A stretch of 64,000 nt of DNA from an uncultured Bacteroidota bacterium (GTDB taxonomy: Bacteria > Bacteroidota > Bacteroidia > Bacteroidales > P3). This document shows positions 17,940 through 25,999 of the stretch, one piece after another. Position numbers and translations under genes: made by a program. The DNA lies in contig UQXW01000001.1 in assembly GCA_900545215.1 (NCBI GenBank), positions 62,001 through 126,000 of the forward strand, given 5' to 3'. The notes below the pieces were generated by a model. The model saw only the letters and a list, made by a program, of their open reading frames with translations, did not search any database and was not told the DNA's origin. The stretch's first letter is position 1, and each line of letters starts with the position of its first letter.

Positions 17940-18779
17940 ATGGATAAGAATTACGAACAGTTCAGAGAGCGATTACATGATTACGAACAGCAACCCGATG
18001 AACGCTTATGGAAAAACCTGTCCAAGGAATTGAACAAGCCGAAACACACCTACCTTACCGTCTCCGTCATCGTGGCAACGGTTTTGCTGGCAGGCTTCGT
18101 CGGCATGTTGGCATTGGCTCCGGAAAAAGCGGAAAAGGAGATTGCAAAGACAGAGACCTATCCTGAACCGACCGTTCAAAGACAGCTTGCAGACGAAACG
18201 GCAATCGAGCAAAATGATACGCCGAAAAAAATTACCGGAACGATGATTCGCAAAAATGAAACGGCGAAAGAAAATACAGTTATTGCAGAGGTTGACAATC
18301 AGGTTGTTGAAACAATAAATCCTACGACCGTAACCAATCATCACGAGACAGCCGTCATGCCTCGCAATCAAGTCGCCGGAATACCGAAAGTCGTTTCGAC
18401 AACTCTTCCCGCACAAAAGTCGGCGGCAAAGCCTGCAAACACCGAAATCATTGAGCCTGAGGCAGGCACGAAGACCTTTTCCGATATTCGTCCGGAGGAC
18501 ATCGTACGCACGCAACTCTTTATTCCTAATGCTTTCACGCCCGGAGAAAGCACCAACAACATATTCAAACCCGCATACGCCGAACTCTCCGCATACAGAA
18601 TGGACATTTACAACAGTCGCGGCGTACTTATATTCACCGCCAACGACATAAACCATGGTTGGGACGGCACATTCAACGGCGGAGATGCCATGCAGGGAGG
18701 ATACTATTACATAGTGAAATTCACAGACACCAAAGGGAACACACATACTCAAAAGGGCAGCCTTATGCTTATACGATAA
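17940..18779 (+). CDS. One-pass membrane protein with periplasmic CHU_C-like domain; candidate anti-sigma (second copy)
   Basis: The protein (279 aa) repeats the layout of 2174-3055. The cytoplasmic head has the pattern FRERLHDYE...DERLWKNLSKEL (residues 8-31), one membrane helix spans about 39-60, a Thr/Glu-rich linker follows, and a C-terminal domain covers 195-279. The domain starts IPNAFTPGES, has MDIYNSRGVLIF and WDGTFNGG, and ends in SLMLIR, matching the CHU_C/gliding C-terminal fold though with a shortened PNGDG-type loop. The linker at residues ~91-113 carries the CGCCG dispersed repeat. The role as anti-sigma or T9SS-linked sensor is inferred from pairing only. Confidence 0.7.
   Translation: MDKNYEQFRERLHDYEQQPDERLWKNLSKELNKPKHTYLTVSVIVATVLLAGFVGMLALAPEKAEKEIAKTETYPEPTVQRQLADETAIEQNDTPKKITGTMIRKNETAKENTVIAEVDNQVVETINPTTVTNHHETAVMPRNQVAGIPKVVSTTLPAQKSAAKPANTEIIEPEAGTKTFSDIRPEDIVRTQLFIPNAFTPGESTNNIFKPAYAELSAYRMDIYNSRGVLIFTANDINHGWDGTFNGGDAMQGGYYYIVKFTDTKGNTHTQKGSLMLIR
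18211..18276 (+). repeat. Dispersed CGCCG repeat, in frame inside a coding region
   Basis: Two AAAATGAwACGsCG units (18211-18224 and 18253-18266) lie in the linker of the membrane protein. Both are in the same codon phase as the similar units at 24097-24163, and they translate to NDTP and NETA. Confidence 0.45.
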
Positions 18780-18807
18780 GACTTGCCCAGCCGCCATTCC
18801 GGTTCAT

Positions 18808-18838
18808 TTTGCCATTAGAAGAAAAAGTGCTACCTTTG
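18808..18838 (+). promoter_or_regulatory. Bacteroidota promoter for the transketolase operon
   Basis: TTTG at 18808-18811, a 19-base spacer, then TACCTTTG at 18831-18838. This is one of the best matches to the consensus in the window, 23 bases before the ATG. Confidence 0.75.
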
Positions 18839-18861
18839 CAAACGAAAAATCAAAAGCAGTA

Positions 18862-19707
18862 ATGGCAGAAGTAAAACAGTTGCAGGACATTGCGACACAG
18901 GTAAGACGCGATATAATTCGCATGGTTAACTCGTGTCAAAGCGGACACCCGGGCGGCAGTTTGGGGTGTGCGGACTTTATGACAGCCTTGTATTTCGAGG
19001 TTATGCACTTGGACGTTAACTCTTTCACCCGTCAGGGCAGGGGAGAGGATATGTTCTTTCTTTCCAACGGTCATATATCACCTGTTTTGTACAGCGTCTT
19101 GGCACGAAGGGGTTATTTCCCTGTCAAAGAATTGGCAACATTCCGTCGTTTGGGTACACGCTTGCAGGGACACCCGAGCATACACGACCGTTTGCCCGGC
19201 GTAAGACAAGCCTCAGGCTCTTTGGGACAGGGGTTGTCCGTTGCGATAGGAGCAGCCTTGGCAAAGAAAATGTACAACGATGACAAGACAGTCTATACCT
19301 TGCATGGCGACGGCGAGTTGCAAGAGGGACAAATCTGGGAGGCGGTAATGTTTGCCGGAGCCAACAAAGTGGATAATCTTATAGCGACGATAGACGTGAA
19401 CGGATTGCAAATCGATGGAACCACAACGGCGGTTTGTTCACTCGGCAACCTCAAAGCCAAGTTCGAAGCCTTTATGTGGAAGGTGGTGGAAGCCGAAGGC
19501 AATGACATGAATGCCGTTTGCGAGGGCTTGAAACGGGCAAAAGCCGAAACGGGACACGGACAACCCGTTGTAATGCTTATGCACACGCAGATGGGTTACG
19601 GTGTGGACTTCATGCAAAACGACAACAAATGGCATGGAACACCGCCGAACGATGAGCAGGCGGCGAAGGCACTTTCTCAGTTGAAGGAAACACTCGGCGA
19701 TTTTTAG
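18862..19707 (+). CDS. Transketolase, N-terminal (ThDP pyrophosphate-binding) subunit
   Basis: The protein (281 aa) is the N-terminal half of a transketolase encoded as a separate gene. The SGHPGGSLGCADF segment and the GDGELQEGQIWEA...N motif (HGDGELQEGQIWEAVMFAGA then DVNGLQIDG) bind thiamine diphosphate and Mg. Its partner half is at 21148-22107, and the two should form a heterotetramer that moves two-carbon units in the pentose phosphate pathway. Split transketolases are known in many bacteria and archaea, but the halves are usually adjacent. Here a von Willebrand A gene lies between them, with only ~19 bases of spacing. Confidence 0.92.
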   Translation: MAEVKQLQDIATQVRRDIIRMVNSCQSGHPGGSLGCADFMTALYFEVMHLDVNSFTRQGRGEDMFFLSNGHISPVLYSVLARRGYFPVKELATFRRLGTRLQGHPSIHDRLPGVRQASGSLGQGLSVAIGAALAKKMYNDDKTVYTLHGDGELQEGQIWEAVMFAGANKVDNLIATIDVNGLQIDGTTTAVCSLGNLKAKFEAFMWKVVEAEGNDMNAVCEGLKRAKAETGHGQPVVMLMHTQMGYGVDFMQNDNKWHGTPPNDEQAAKALSQLKETLGDF

Positions 19708-19726
19708 CAAAAGAATTGCAACGGCC

Positions 19727-21142
19727 ATGAGAAGAACGGGAATATTGAGAACCATAGCGATACTTGCGACTTTCATCGGACTGGGACTGGCATCGACAGC
19801 CCAGCCCAAAGGAGTGAGAGTAACGAAAAAGGACGCTTTTCAAACCACCCGCATACTCTTCATTCTCGATTGCTCGAACAGCATGTACGGAATGTGGCAG
19901 AGCAACACCAAAATAAAGATTGCACAAAATCTTGTCTCCAACATAGTCGATACACTCGGCGATTGCAAAGGCGTGGAAATAGCTTTGCGAGCCTACGGAC
20001 ACACAAAGGATTATCCGCCTCAGGATTGCGACGACACCAAATTGGAGGTCGGTTTCTCGGCGAACAACGGCGAGCAGATAAAAGCCAAGTTGAAAGCATT
20101 GGTTCCCAAAGGCACAACTCCCATAGCGGCGACATTGGAGAAATGTGTCGGCGATTTTCCGGATTGCGATAACTGTCGGAACATAATAGTTTTGATAACA
20201 GACGGAACGGATGAGTGTTCGGGCGATGTGTGTGCGGCATCGAAGGCACTGCAAAAGAAAGGAGCTTTCTTGAAACCCTTCATCATAGGCATAGGAAGGG
20301 GAATGAGAGAATACTTCGAGTGTGCCGGAACGTATTATGAGGCATCGAACGAAATCGAATTCTCGAAAGCATTGAATGATGTGGTCAATCAGGCGTTGAA
20401 CAATACCACATCTCAGGTCAATCTCTTGGATAGTTACATGGAAGCGAGCGAAACGAATGTTCCCATGACCTTTTACGATTCGCAAAGCAAGAAACTACGC
20501 TACACATTCATGCACACATTCAATTCCAAGGGCATGCCGGACACCTTGATACTCGATCCGCTGATAAATTACGACATTGTGGTTCACACCATTCCCCCTG
20601 TCAAGGTGGAGAAAGTGCAGTTGAATCCCGGAAGGCACACCATCATTCCCATCAAGACGCCGCAAGGCAGCATGATTATCACGCTTGCCGAGGATAAGGG
20701 TAAGCATACCTCGAAGAATATGGCGGTCATAGTTCGTGAATCGGGCAAATCGGAAGCCGTGAACATACAGGAATTGAACAAAAGCGAGAAGTATATCGTC
20801 GGAAAGTACGATTTGGAAATCCTGACCAAGCCTCGTTTGAAGATAGAGAACGTTGAAGTGGGTCAAAGTGCCACGACAACGATTGAAATTCCCCAAAGCG
20901 GCACGCTCCTCTTGAACAAGGGCAAAGGAAACATGCTTTGCAGCATATTCGTCAAGGACAGCGAAGAGACAAAATGGGTTTGTAATCTCGATGATGGCAG
21001 ACAAAACGAATCGATAGACCTTTTACCCGGGCAGTATATGGTGGTCGTAAGAGCCAAAACGGCAGACAAAACCACCAAGACGCAGGTGAAGGACTTCAAG
21101 ATTGAATCAAAGAAAACAACAACGATAAATTTAGCGAAATAA
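19727..21142 (+). CDS. Exported von Willebrand factor A domain protein
   Basis: The protein (471 aa) has an N-terminal signal segment (IAILATFIGLGLASTAQ) and then a VWA domain at about residues 40-235. The metal-site motif is DCSNS (DxSxS), followed by downstream TPIAATLEK and LITDGTDECSGD. The second half is beta-rich and lacks recognisable motifs. Such proteins bind ligands or other proteins through a metal ion in the periplasm or outside the cell. It lies between the two transketolase halves, 19 bases after the first and 5 bases before the second, so it must be co-transcribed with them. I see no functional link to transketolase. Confidence 0.8.
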   Translation: MRRTGILRTIAILATFIGLGLASTAQPKGVRVTKKDAFQTTRILFILDCSNSMYGMWQSNTKIKIAQNLVSNIVDTLGDCKGVEIALRAYGHTKDYPPQDCDDTKLEVGFSANNGEQIKAKLKALVPKGTTPIAATLEKCVGDFPDCDNCRNIIVLITDGTDECSGDVCAASKALQKKGAFLKPFIIGIGRGMREYFECAGTYYEASNEIEFSKALNDVVNQALNNTTSQVNLLDSYMEASETNVPMTFYDSQSKKLRYTFMHTFNSKGMPDTLILDPLINYDIVVHTIPPVKVEKVQLNPGRHTIIPIKTPQGSMIITLAEDKGKHTSKNMAVIVRESGKSEAVNIQELNKSEKYIVGKYDLEILTKPRLKIENVEVGQSATTTIEIPQSGTLLLNKGKGNMLCSIFVKDSEETKWVCNLDDGRQNESIDLLPGQYMVVVRAKTADKTTKTQVKDFKIESKKTTTINLAK

Positions 21143-21147
21143 AACAA

Positions 21148-22107
21148 ATGAAAGAATATCCTATATTGGGCAACAAGGATACGCGTTCCGGATTCGGAGC
21201 GGGATTGCTTGAAGCCGGCAAAAGAAACAGCGAAGTCGTGGCATTGTGTGCCGATTTGACTTCATCGGTAAAGATGGATGAATTTGCCAAAGCTTTTCCC
21301 GACAGAATGATACAGTGCGGTATAGCGGAGGCTGACATGATCGGTATAGCAGCAGGCTTGGCTCTTAGCGGAAAAACGGCTTTCGTAGGCAGTTTTGCAG
21401 CCTTTGCGACAGGCAGAGTTTATGACCAGATACGTCAATCGGTGGCTTATTCGGAAACGAACGTCAAGATAGCCGGTTCTCATGCCGGAATAACTCTCGG
21501 AGAGGACGGAGCGACACACCAGATATTGGAAGACATAGGATTGATGAAGATGTTGCCGAACATGGTTGTGCTTAATCCTTGCGACTACAACCAAACCAAA
21601 GCGGCAACGATAGCGGCTGCGGAATACAAAGGCGGTGTCTATCTCCGTTTCGGCAGACCGAAGGTTCCTGTGTTCATTCCCGAGGACATGCCTTTCGAGA
21701 TTGGCAAGGCTGTTGTGTTGAGCGAGGGCAGCGATGTGAGCATTTTCGCAACCGGACATTTGGTTTGGGAGGCTTTGGAGGCTGCAAAACTCTTGGAGAA
21801 GGAAGGAATAAGTGCGGAAATAGTGGATATACACACCATAAAACCATTGGACGAAGAAGCCATATTGCGTTCCGTCGCAAAGACGGGCTGTGCGGTGGGT
21901 TGCGAAGAGCATCAATACAGCGGCGGAATGAACGAAAGCATTGCCCAAGTTCTTGTTCGTAATAATCCTAAGCCTATGGAGTTCATAGGTGTGAACGATA
22001 AATTCGGCGAAAGCGGAAAGCCGGAGGAACTTATGGTGAAATACGGCTTGAAAGCGGCGAATATAGCAGAGGCTGCCAAGAAAGCCGTGGCACGAAAGGC
22101 AAGATAA
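21148..22107 (+). CDS. Transketolase, C-terminal (pyrimidine-binding) subunit
   Basis: The protein (319 aa) corresponds to the middle and C-terminal domains of transketolase. It has the catalytic Glu region (RMIQCGIAEADMIGIAAGLA) and the aromatic FVGSFAAFATGRVYDQIRQS that holds the ThDP pyrimidine ring. The GSHAGITLGEDGATHQ segment contains the substrate-binding His residues, and the C-terminal domain includes GCEEHQYSGG. It completes the enzyme with the gene at 18862. A terminator follows at 22180-22214. Confidence 0.92.
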   Translation: MKEYPILGNKDTRSGFGAGLLEAGKRNSEVVALCADLTSSVKMDEFAKAFPDRMIQCGIAEADMIGIAAGLALSGKTAFVGSFAAFATGRVYDQIRQSVAYSETNVKIAGSHAGITLGEDGATHQILEDIGLMKMLPNMVVLNPCDYNQTKAATIAAAEYKGGVYLRFGRPKVPVFIPEDMPFEIGKAVVLSEGSDVSIFATGHLVWEALEAAKLLEKEGISAEIVDIHTIKPLDEEAILRSVAKTGCAVGCEEHQYSGGMNESIAQVLVRNNPKPMEFIGVNDKFGESGKPEELMVKYGLKAANIAEAAKKAVARKAR

Positions 22108-22179
22108 TAAGACGTCGCGGCAAAGAAGGAAGGTTTGCTTTCGGCTTTGTCGCCTTTCAATCAAATCTTATATATTTTC

Positions 22180-22214
22180 AGGCAGGTTCTGTTTCGACGG
22201 AATTTGCCTTTTTT
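22180..22214 (+). terminator. Terminator of the transketolase operon
   Basis: AGGCA-GGTTC pairs with GGAATT-TGCCT (two G-T pairs) around a ~9-base loop, followed by six T. Confidence 0.65.
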
Positions 22215-22226
22215 GATGTGAAGCGA

Positions 22227-24395
22227 ATGGAAACCAATGTACAACTCGATTTGGCTCGCAGGTATGTGGAGCAGACCGACAGGAATATCTTTCTTACGGG
22301 AAAGGCAGGCACGGGTAAAACCACCTTTCTTAAAGGTCTGAAAGCAAGTCTGCATAAGCGTTTTGTCATTCTTGCTCCCACGGGCATAGCTGCCCTGAAT
22401 GCCGAAGGGCAGACGATACATTCCTTCTTTCAACTCTCCTTTGCACCATACGTTCCGGGTTGCAGGACGGAGCAGAAACGTTTTCGCAAGGAGAAAATCA
22501 ACATCATACGCAGTTTGGATTTGCTTGTGATAGACGAAATCTCCATGGTGAGGGCGGATGTTCTGGATCAGATGGACTTCGTTTTGCGAAAAATACGTTA
22601 CAGGCACAGAAACAAGGCTTTCGGTGGTGTACAGCTGTTGTTGATCGGGGATTTGAGTCAGTTGCCTCCCGTTGCGGTGGAGGAGGAATGGGATTTGCTT
22701 TCGCAATACTATGCAACGCCTTATTTCTTTTCCTCTCACGCATGGCAGGCTTCCGAGTTTTATACCATAGAACTCCAACACATCTACCGCCAATCGGACA
22801 AAACCTTCATCGATATATTGAACCGTATCAGGGACAACCGCATTTCGCATGACATCATAGAGAAACTCAACAGCCGATACGTTCCCGATATATTGGATAA
22901 GAAGAACGAAGGCAGCGTGATACTCTGTACGCACAACCGAAAGACCAAGGCGATAAACGATAAAAGGCTTTCCGAAATAGAGAGCAGGAGTTATTTCTAC
23001 CAATGTGAAGTGGAGGGGGATTTCGACCCGAAAACATATCCAAATTCCGAAATTCTCGAACTCAAAGAAGGCTCGCAGGTCATGTTCATAAAGAACGATT
23101 ACCAACACAAGGCAAATGAAAGGGACTATTACAACGGTTCCATAGGTAAGGTGGTGGAATTGGAGGATAAGAAAGTGGTTGTACGCTTGCAGGAAAACGG
23201 TAAGGAGGTAAGCGTCGAGCCTTACACATGGGAGAGATACCGTTACAGCATGGATAAGAGGACGATGGAAATAGTTCAAGAGGTCATCGGCTCTTTCAAA
23301 CAGTACCCTTTGAAATTGGCATGGGCGATAACCATACACAAAAGTCAGGGCTTGACTTTCGAGAAAGCCGTGGTGGATGCGGATCGGTCCTTTACGCACG
23401 GACAGTATTACGTTGCGTTGAGCCGTTGCAAGACTTTGGAAGGCTTGACTCTCGCTTCGCCATTTGTGCCGGAGGCAGTCATAACGGATGAAAAGGTGAA
23501 TGATTTCAACCATTCGCAGAAGGATAATCGTGCAGACGAGGACACCTTCGAGCAAGACCGCTTTGAATATTATTTCCACAGTCTCGAAGAAATCTTCGAC
23601 TTTTCCGCCTTGCAGGCAGCCCTCGACGAACTCGACAAATTCAACATCGGACAAGTTGCACGAAAGGAAGCCGAAATCTCATCGGCATTTGCGAGTGTAT
23701 CCGAGGCGGTAAAGGAAAACATAAGCGGGGTTTCCGAACGTTTTTCCGTGCAACTGCGTAGGATTTGCAGAGATAGCGAAATGTTGAAGGAGAGATGCGG
23801 TAAGGCAGGTGTTTATTTCTTGGAGCAAATGTCGCTTTGTCTGACTTTGTTGCAGGCATTGGACGGTTTGAATTGGGACGAATACGGCAACAGCGAGGAA
23901 ACGGAAGAGCTCATCAAACGTTTCGGAAACGAGGTGGAACTCAAATACAGATTGCTTCGTTACTTTCGAGAAAACGACTTCGACATTGCAGCATATACCG
24001 AGCTGAAAAACAAGACTATTGCGGAGGGAGACAGAATGCAGTGGACGGCTTACAAAGATTTCATCGGAAAAGGCAAAACCGAATCGGCTATTCGGGAAAA
24101 TGAAACGCCGCAAGAAAATAATGAAACGTCGCAAAAATTTGCCGGAACGGCGAAAGAGAAAAACGAGGAGTTGGAGATGGACGATTTGTTCGCTGCATTG
24201 AAGCGATGGAGACGCAGTCGAGCCGAAGAGGAGGGCTTGCCTGCGTATTGCATCTTGTCCCAAAAAGCCATAGAGGGCATAGCGAAATCACGTCCTCGAA
24301 CACAGGAGGAATTACTCGCCATAAAAGGCATAGGAAAGAAAACATTGGAGAAGTACGGAGATACTCTTCTCGAATTGATAGCCGAAAAAGGCTGA
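22227..24395 (+). CDS. PIF1-like ATP-dependent helicase with C-terminal HRDC domain
   Basis: The protein (722 aa) has Walker A GKAGTGKTTF (residues 25-34), Walker B LLVIDEISMV, GDLSQLPPV, a QHIYRQ arginine-containing motif, and late motifs AITIHKSQGLTFEKAVVD and YVALSRCKTLEGLTL. This is the superfamily 1B PIF1/RRM3 order. Residues ~655-722 form an HRDC nucleic-acid-binding domain (AYCILSQKAIEGIAKSRP...LLAIKGIGKKTLEKYG). It should unwind DNA 5' to 3', perhaps G-quadruplexes or stalled forks. I chose the ATG at 22227; a GTG three codons earlier is in frame. The linker near residues 624-646 contains a CGCCG dispersed repeat. Confidence 0.88.
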   Translation: METNVQLDLARRYVEQTDRNIFLTGKAGTGKTTFLKGLKASLHKRFVILAPTGIAALNAEGQTIHSFFQLSFAPYVPGCRTEQKRFRKEKINIIRSLDLLVIDEISMVRADVLDQMDFVLRKIRYRHRNKAFGGVQLLLIGDLSQLPPVAVEEEWDLLSQYYATPYFFSSHAWQASEFYTIELQHIYRQSDKTFIDILNRIRDNRISHDIIEKLNSRYVPDILDKKNEGSVILCTHNRKTKAINDKRLSEIESRSYFYQCEVEGDFDPKTYPNSEILELKEGSQVMFIKNDYQHKANERDYYNGSIGKVVELEDKKVVVRLQENGKEVSVEPYTWERYRYSMDKRTMEIVQEVIGSFKQYPLKLAWAITIHKSQGLTFEKAVVDADRSFTHGQYYVALSRCKTLEGLTLASPFVPEAVITDEKVNDFNHSQKDNRADEDTFEQDRFEYYFHSLEEIFDFSALQAALDELDKFNIGQVARKEAEISSAFASVSEAVKENISGVSERFSVQLRRICRDSEMLKERCGKAGVYFLEQMSLCLTLLQALDGLNWDEYGNSEETEELIKRFGNEVELKYRLLRYFRENDFDIAAYTELKNKTIAEGDRMQWTAYKDFIGKGKTESAIRENETPQENNETSQKFAGTAKEKNEELEMDDLFAALKRWRRSRAEEEGLPAYCILSQKAIEGIAKSRPRTQEELLAIKGIGKKTLEKYGDTLLELIAEKG
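24097..24163 (+). repeat. Dispersed CGCCG repeat, in frame inside the helicase linker
   Basis: The units AAAATGAAACGCCG and AATGAAACGTCG, then GCCGGAACGGCGAAAGAG, lie in the low-complexity linker before the HRDC domain. Words and codon phase match the copy at 18211-18276. Confidence 0.45.
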
Positions 24396-24450
24396 ACGAG
24401 ATGCCGGATTTACAAATCCGATGAGTAGAGCGAAAAAATCATTAGATGGT

Positions 24451-24759
24451 TTATTCTCCCTTTTTGTATAGAACGACACCGCATCGTGAGACATTCTCTT
24501 TCAGGTTTTCGTTTTTCAACGTGTCGAATACGAAGATGTCGAACATATACGGTATGGGCGATTTGTCCAATGCGGCGTGCAGACGGTCGATGTCAAGCCG
24601 GGTCAATCCTGCACCAACTATGGTTATATCGACATCGGAGAAAGGTTTGTACGTTCCTTTGGCACGCGAGCCGTAAAGAATGACCTGTTCGATTTTTTCG
24701 TTTTCTGCAAACAGGTCATGCAATATCTGCATTTCGTTATCGGTCAATCCGTATGGCAT
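24451..24759 (-). CDS. MNT-type minimal nucleotidyltransferase domain protein
   Basis: The protein (~102 aa) has the nucleotidyltransferase signature GSRAKGTYKPFSDVDITI (GSxAxG...SDxD), with the metal-binding Asp pair in SDVDI. Proteins of this size usually pair with a HEPN partner as a toxin-antitoxin system. No HEPN gene is adjacent here, though a HEPN-like gene lies 25 kb away. I chose the ATG at 24759 because the 31 extra residues of the longer frame (ATG at 24852) do not look like part of the domain and would overlap the upstream gene. It lies directly downstream of the nucleoid-associated protein gene on the same strand. Confidence 0.75.
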   Translation of the reverse strand: MPYGLTDNEMQILHDLFAENEKIEQVILYGSRAKGTYKPFSDVDITIVGAGLTRLDIDRLHAALDKSPIPYMFDIFVFDTLKNENLKENVSRCGVVLYKKGE

Positions 24760-24835
24760 GATTGGAAATGGTTTGGTTAAGTCGGGATTATACTTTGTTA
24801 TAAAGAACTTCCATCGAATGGTTTCTGCGACCGGC

Positions 24836-25882
24836 TTATTTCTCTTGGTCATAGAGAAATTTGTAATACTTCAAGCCCGTTTCCGGATCTTCTCCATGCT
24901 CCACTCTGTTGCGGGCTCCGTGGATGTAAACAGTGAAATTCTTATCCAGTTTGAGAATTGTCCGCAGGTAACGCTGCTCCCTTCGCAATGCCTCATCGCT
25001 TAGAGTGAAGTTATCGGCAAAGTCCATGTCGTAATCCTTCTCGTATTGTTCCCGATAGTTGCGAAAGGACTGCTTCATCTCGTCATCGCCGAATACTTCG
25101 TCGCCGAAGCGTTCCAAATCGAACTGTTTGCAGTCTTTGAGATAGTCTGCCGTTTTGGAAAGCAAGGCAGCTTGGTCGGCTTTGTTTATTTCGTACTCTT
25201 CAGGCAGCTGTTCAGATACGAAGCCTTTGCAAAGGTTGATGGTATGTTGGGTATTGAAGTAAGCGTCCTGCCTTTGTCTGATATTGAGGAAGCTGTCCGT
25301 CCAAAAGGCTGCGGCTTCTCCGCTGCGGTTTGAAACATCTACCACCTGCACTACAAAACCCTCTTCAGCCTCTTTGTTGTATATGATGCAACCTTTGTCC
25401 AATTTGTTGATGTTTATGCCGCTGTCGCTCTCTATATCGAAGCCTTCGCCTTGCGGAAAGACCTTCAGATATGTCTCTTTGTTCTCCGACTTGAATATTC
25501 CGAGAGCTTCGACCGTCTCTCCCTCGACAAAACAACGACTGAGCAGTGCAATGTAAAGCTCGCCCGACTTAATGTTGGGGTGTTCCGAGACATTGTAAAG
25601 AAATTCCGCTATTTCCACGCTCTGAGAGTAGAGTTCCATCGGGTCGTCGAAGACAGCTTTGGCACATCTCCATATTTTATTGTTTTCAGCCGAAACTTCA
25701 CCTGACAATCTGTATGAAAGGGGAGATTTGAAACCGGTTGTGAAATACTTCATCAGCAGATTGCCTATTTCGCCGTGCAACATGAATTCGGAGGGAGAAA
25801 GTTTCAATGGTTCGTTGTTCACTTTGTTGCCGACCTTATGAACAACCATTTTCTCTATTATGGCATCATCGCAAGTAATCAT
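24836..25882 (-). CDS. Nucleoid-associated protein, NdpA/NA37 family
   Basis: The protein (~348 aa) matches the 37-kDa nucleoid-associated family by its start (DAIIEKMVVHKVGNKVNNEPL), the YNVSEHPNIKSGELYIALL segment, the central GFDIESDSGININKLDKGCIIYN, and length. Family members bind DNA as part of the nucleoid; the E. coli one is YejK. I chose the ATG at 25882, because the promoter -7 element lies at 25903-25910 and the longer frame to 25978 would start upstream of it. The nucleotidyltransferase gene follows and may be in the same transcript. Confidence 0.82.
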   Translation of the reverse strand: MITCDDAIIEKMVVHKVGNKVNNEPLKLSPSEFMLHGEIGNLLMKYFTTGFKSPLSYRLSGEVSAENNKIWRCAKAVFDDPMELYSQSVEIAEFLYNVSEHPNIKSGELYIALLSRCFVEGETVEALGIFKSENKETYLKVFPQGEGFDIESDSGININKLDKGCIIYNKEAEEGFVVQVVDVSNRSGEAAAFWTDSFLNIRQRQDAYFNTQHTINLCKGFVSEQLPEEYEINKADQAALLSKTADYLKDCKQFDLERFGDEVFGDDEMKQSFRNYREQYEKDYDMDFADNFTLSDEALRREQRYLRTILKLDKNFTVYIHGARNRVEHGEDPETGLKYYKFLYDQEK

Positions 25883-25902
25883 CTGTTTGAATTTAGTGAT
25901 TG

Positions 25903-25935
25903 CAAAGTTACGATAAATTTTTATGAGGACACAAA
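25903..25935 (-). promoter_or_regulatory. Bacteroidota promoter for the NdpA-family gene
   Basis: On the minus strand, TAACTTTG (25903-25910) has a TTTG (25932-25935) 21 bases upstream. It lies ~20 bases before the chosen ATG. Confidence 0.55.
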
Positions 25936-25999
25936 AAAACGAAGAGTGTACCGCTTTCGGCACACTCCCCGCCAACATTAAATAACCATGAAAGAAATT

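Noticed and set aside
19610..20485. A 291-codon open frame on the minus strand
   Set aside because: It spans the end of the transketolase subunit and the VWA gene in antisense and shows only low-complexity, Cys/Arg-rich sequence.
22161..23654. A 497-codon open frame on the minus strand
   Set aside because: It lies fully antisense to the PIF1-like helicase, whose motifs are intact, and has no recognisable domain.
24451..24759. The nucleotidyltransferase as half of a MNT-HEPN toxin-antitoxin pair
   Set aside because: No HEPN gene is adjacent; the HEPN-like gene at 49320 is 25 kb away in another operon.
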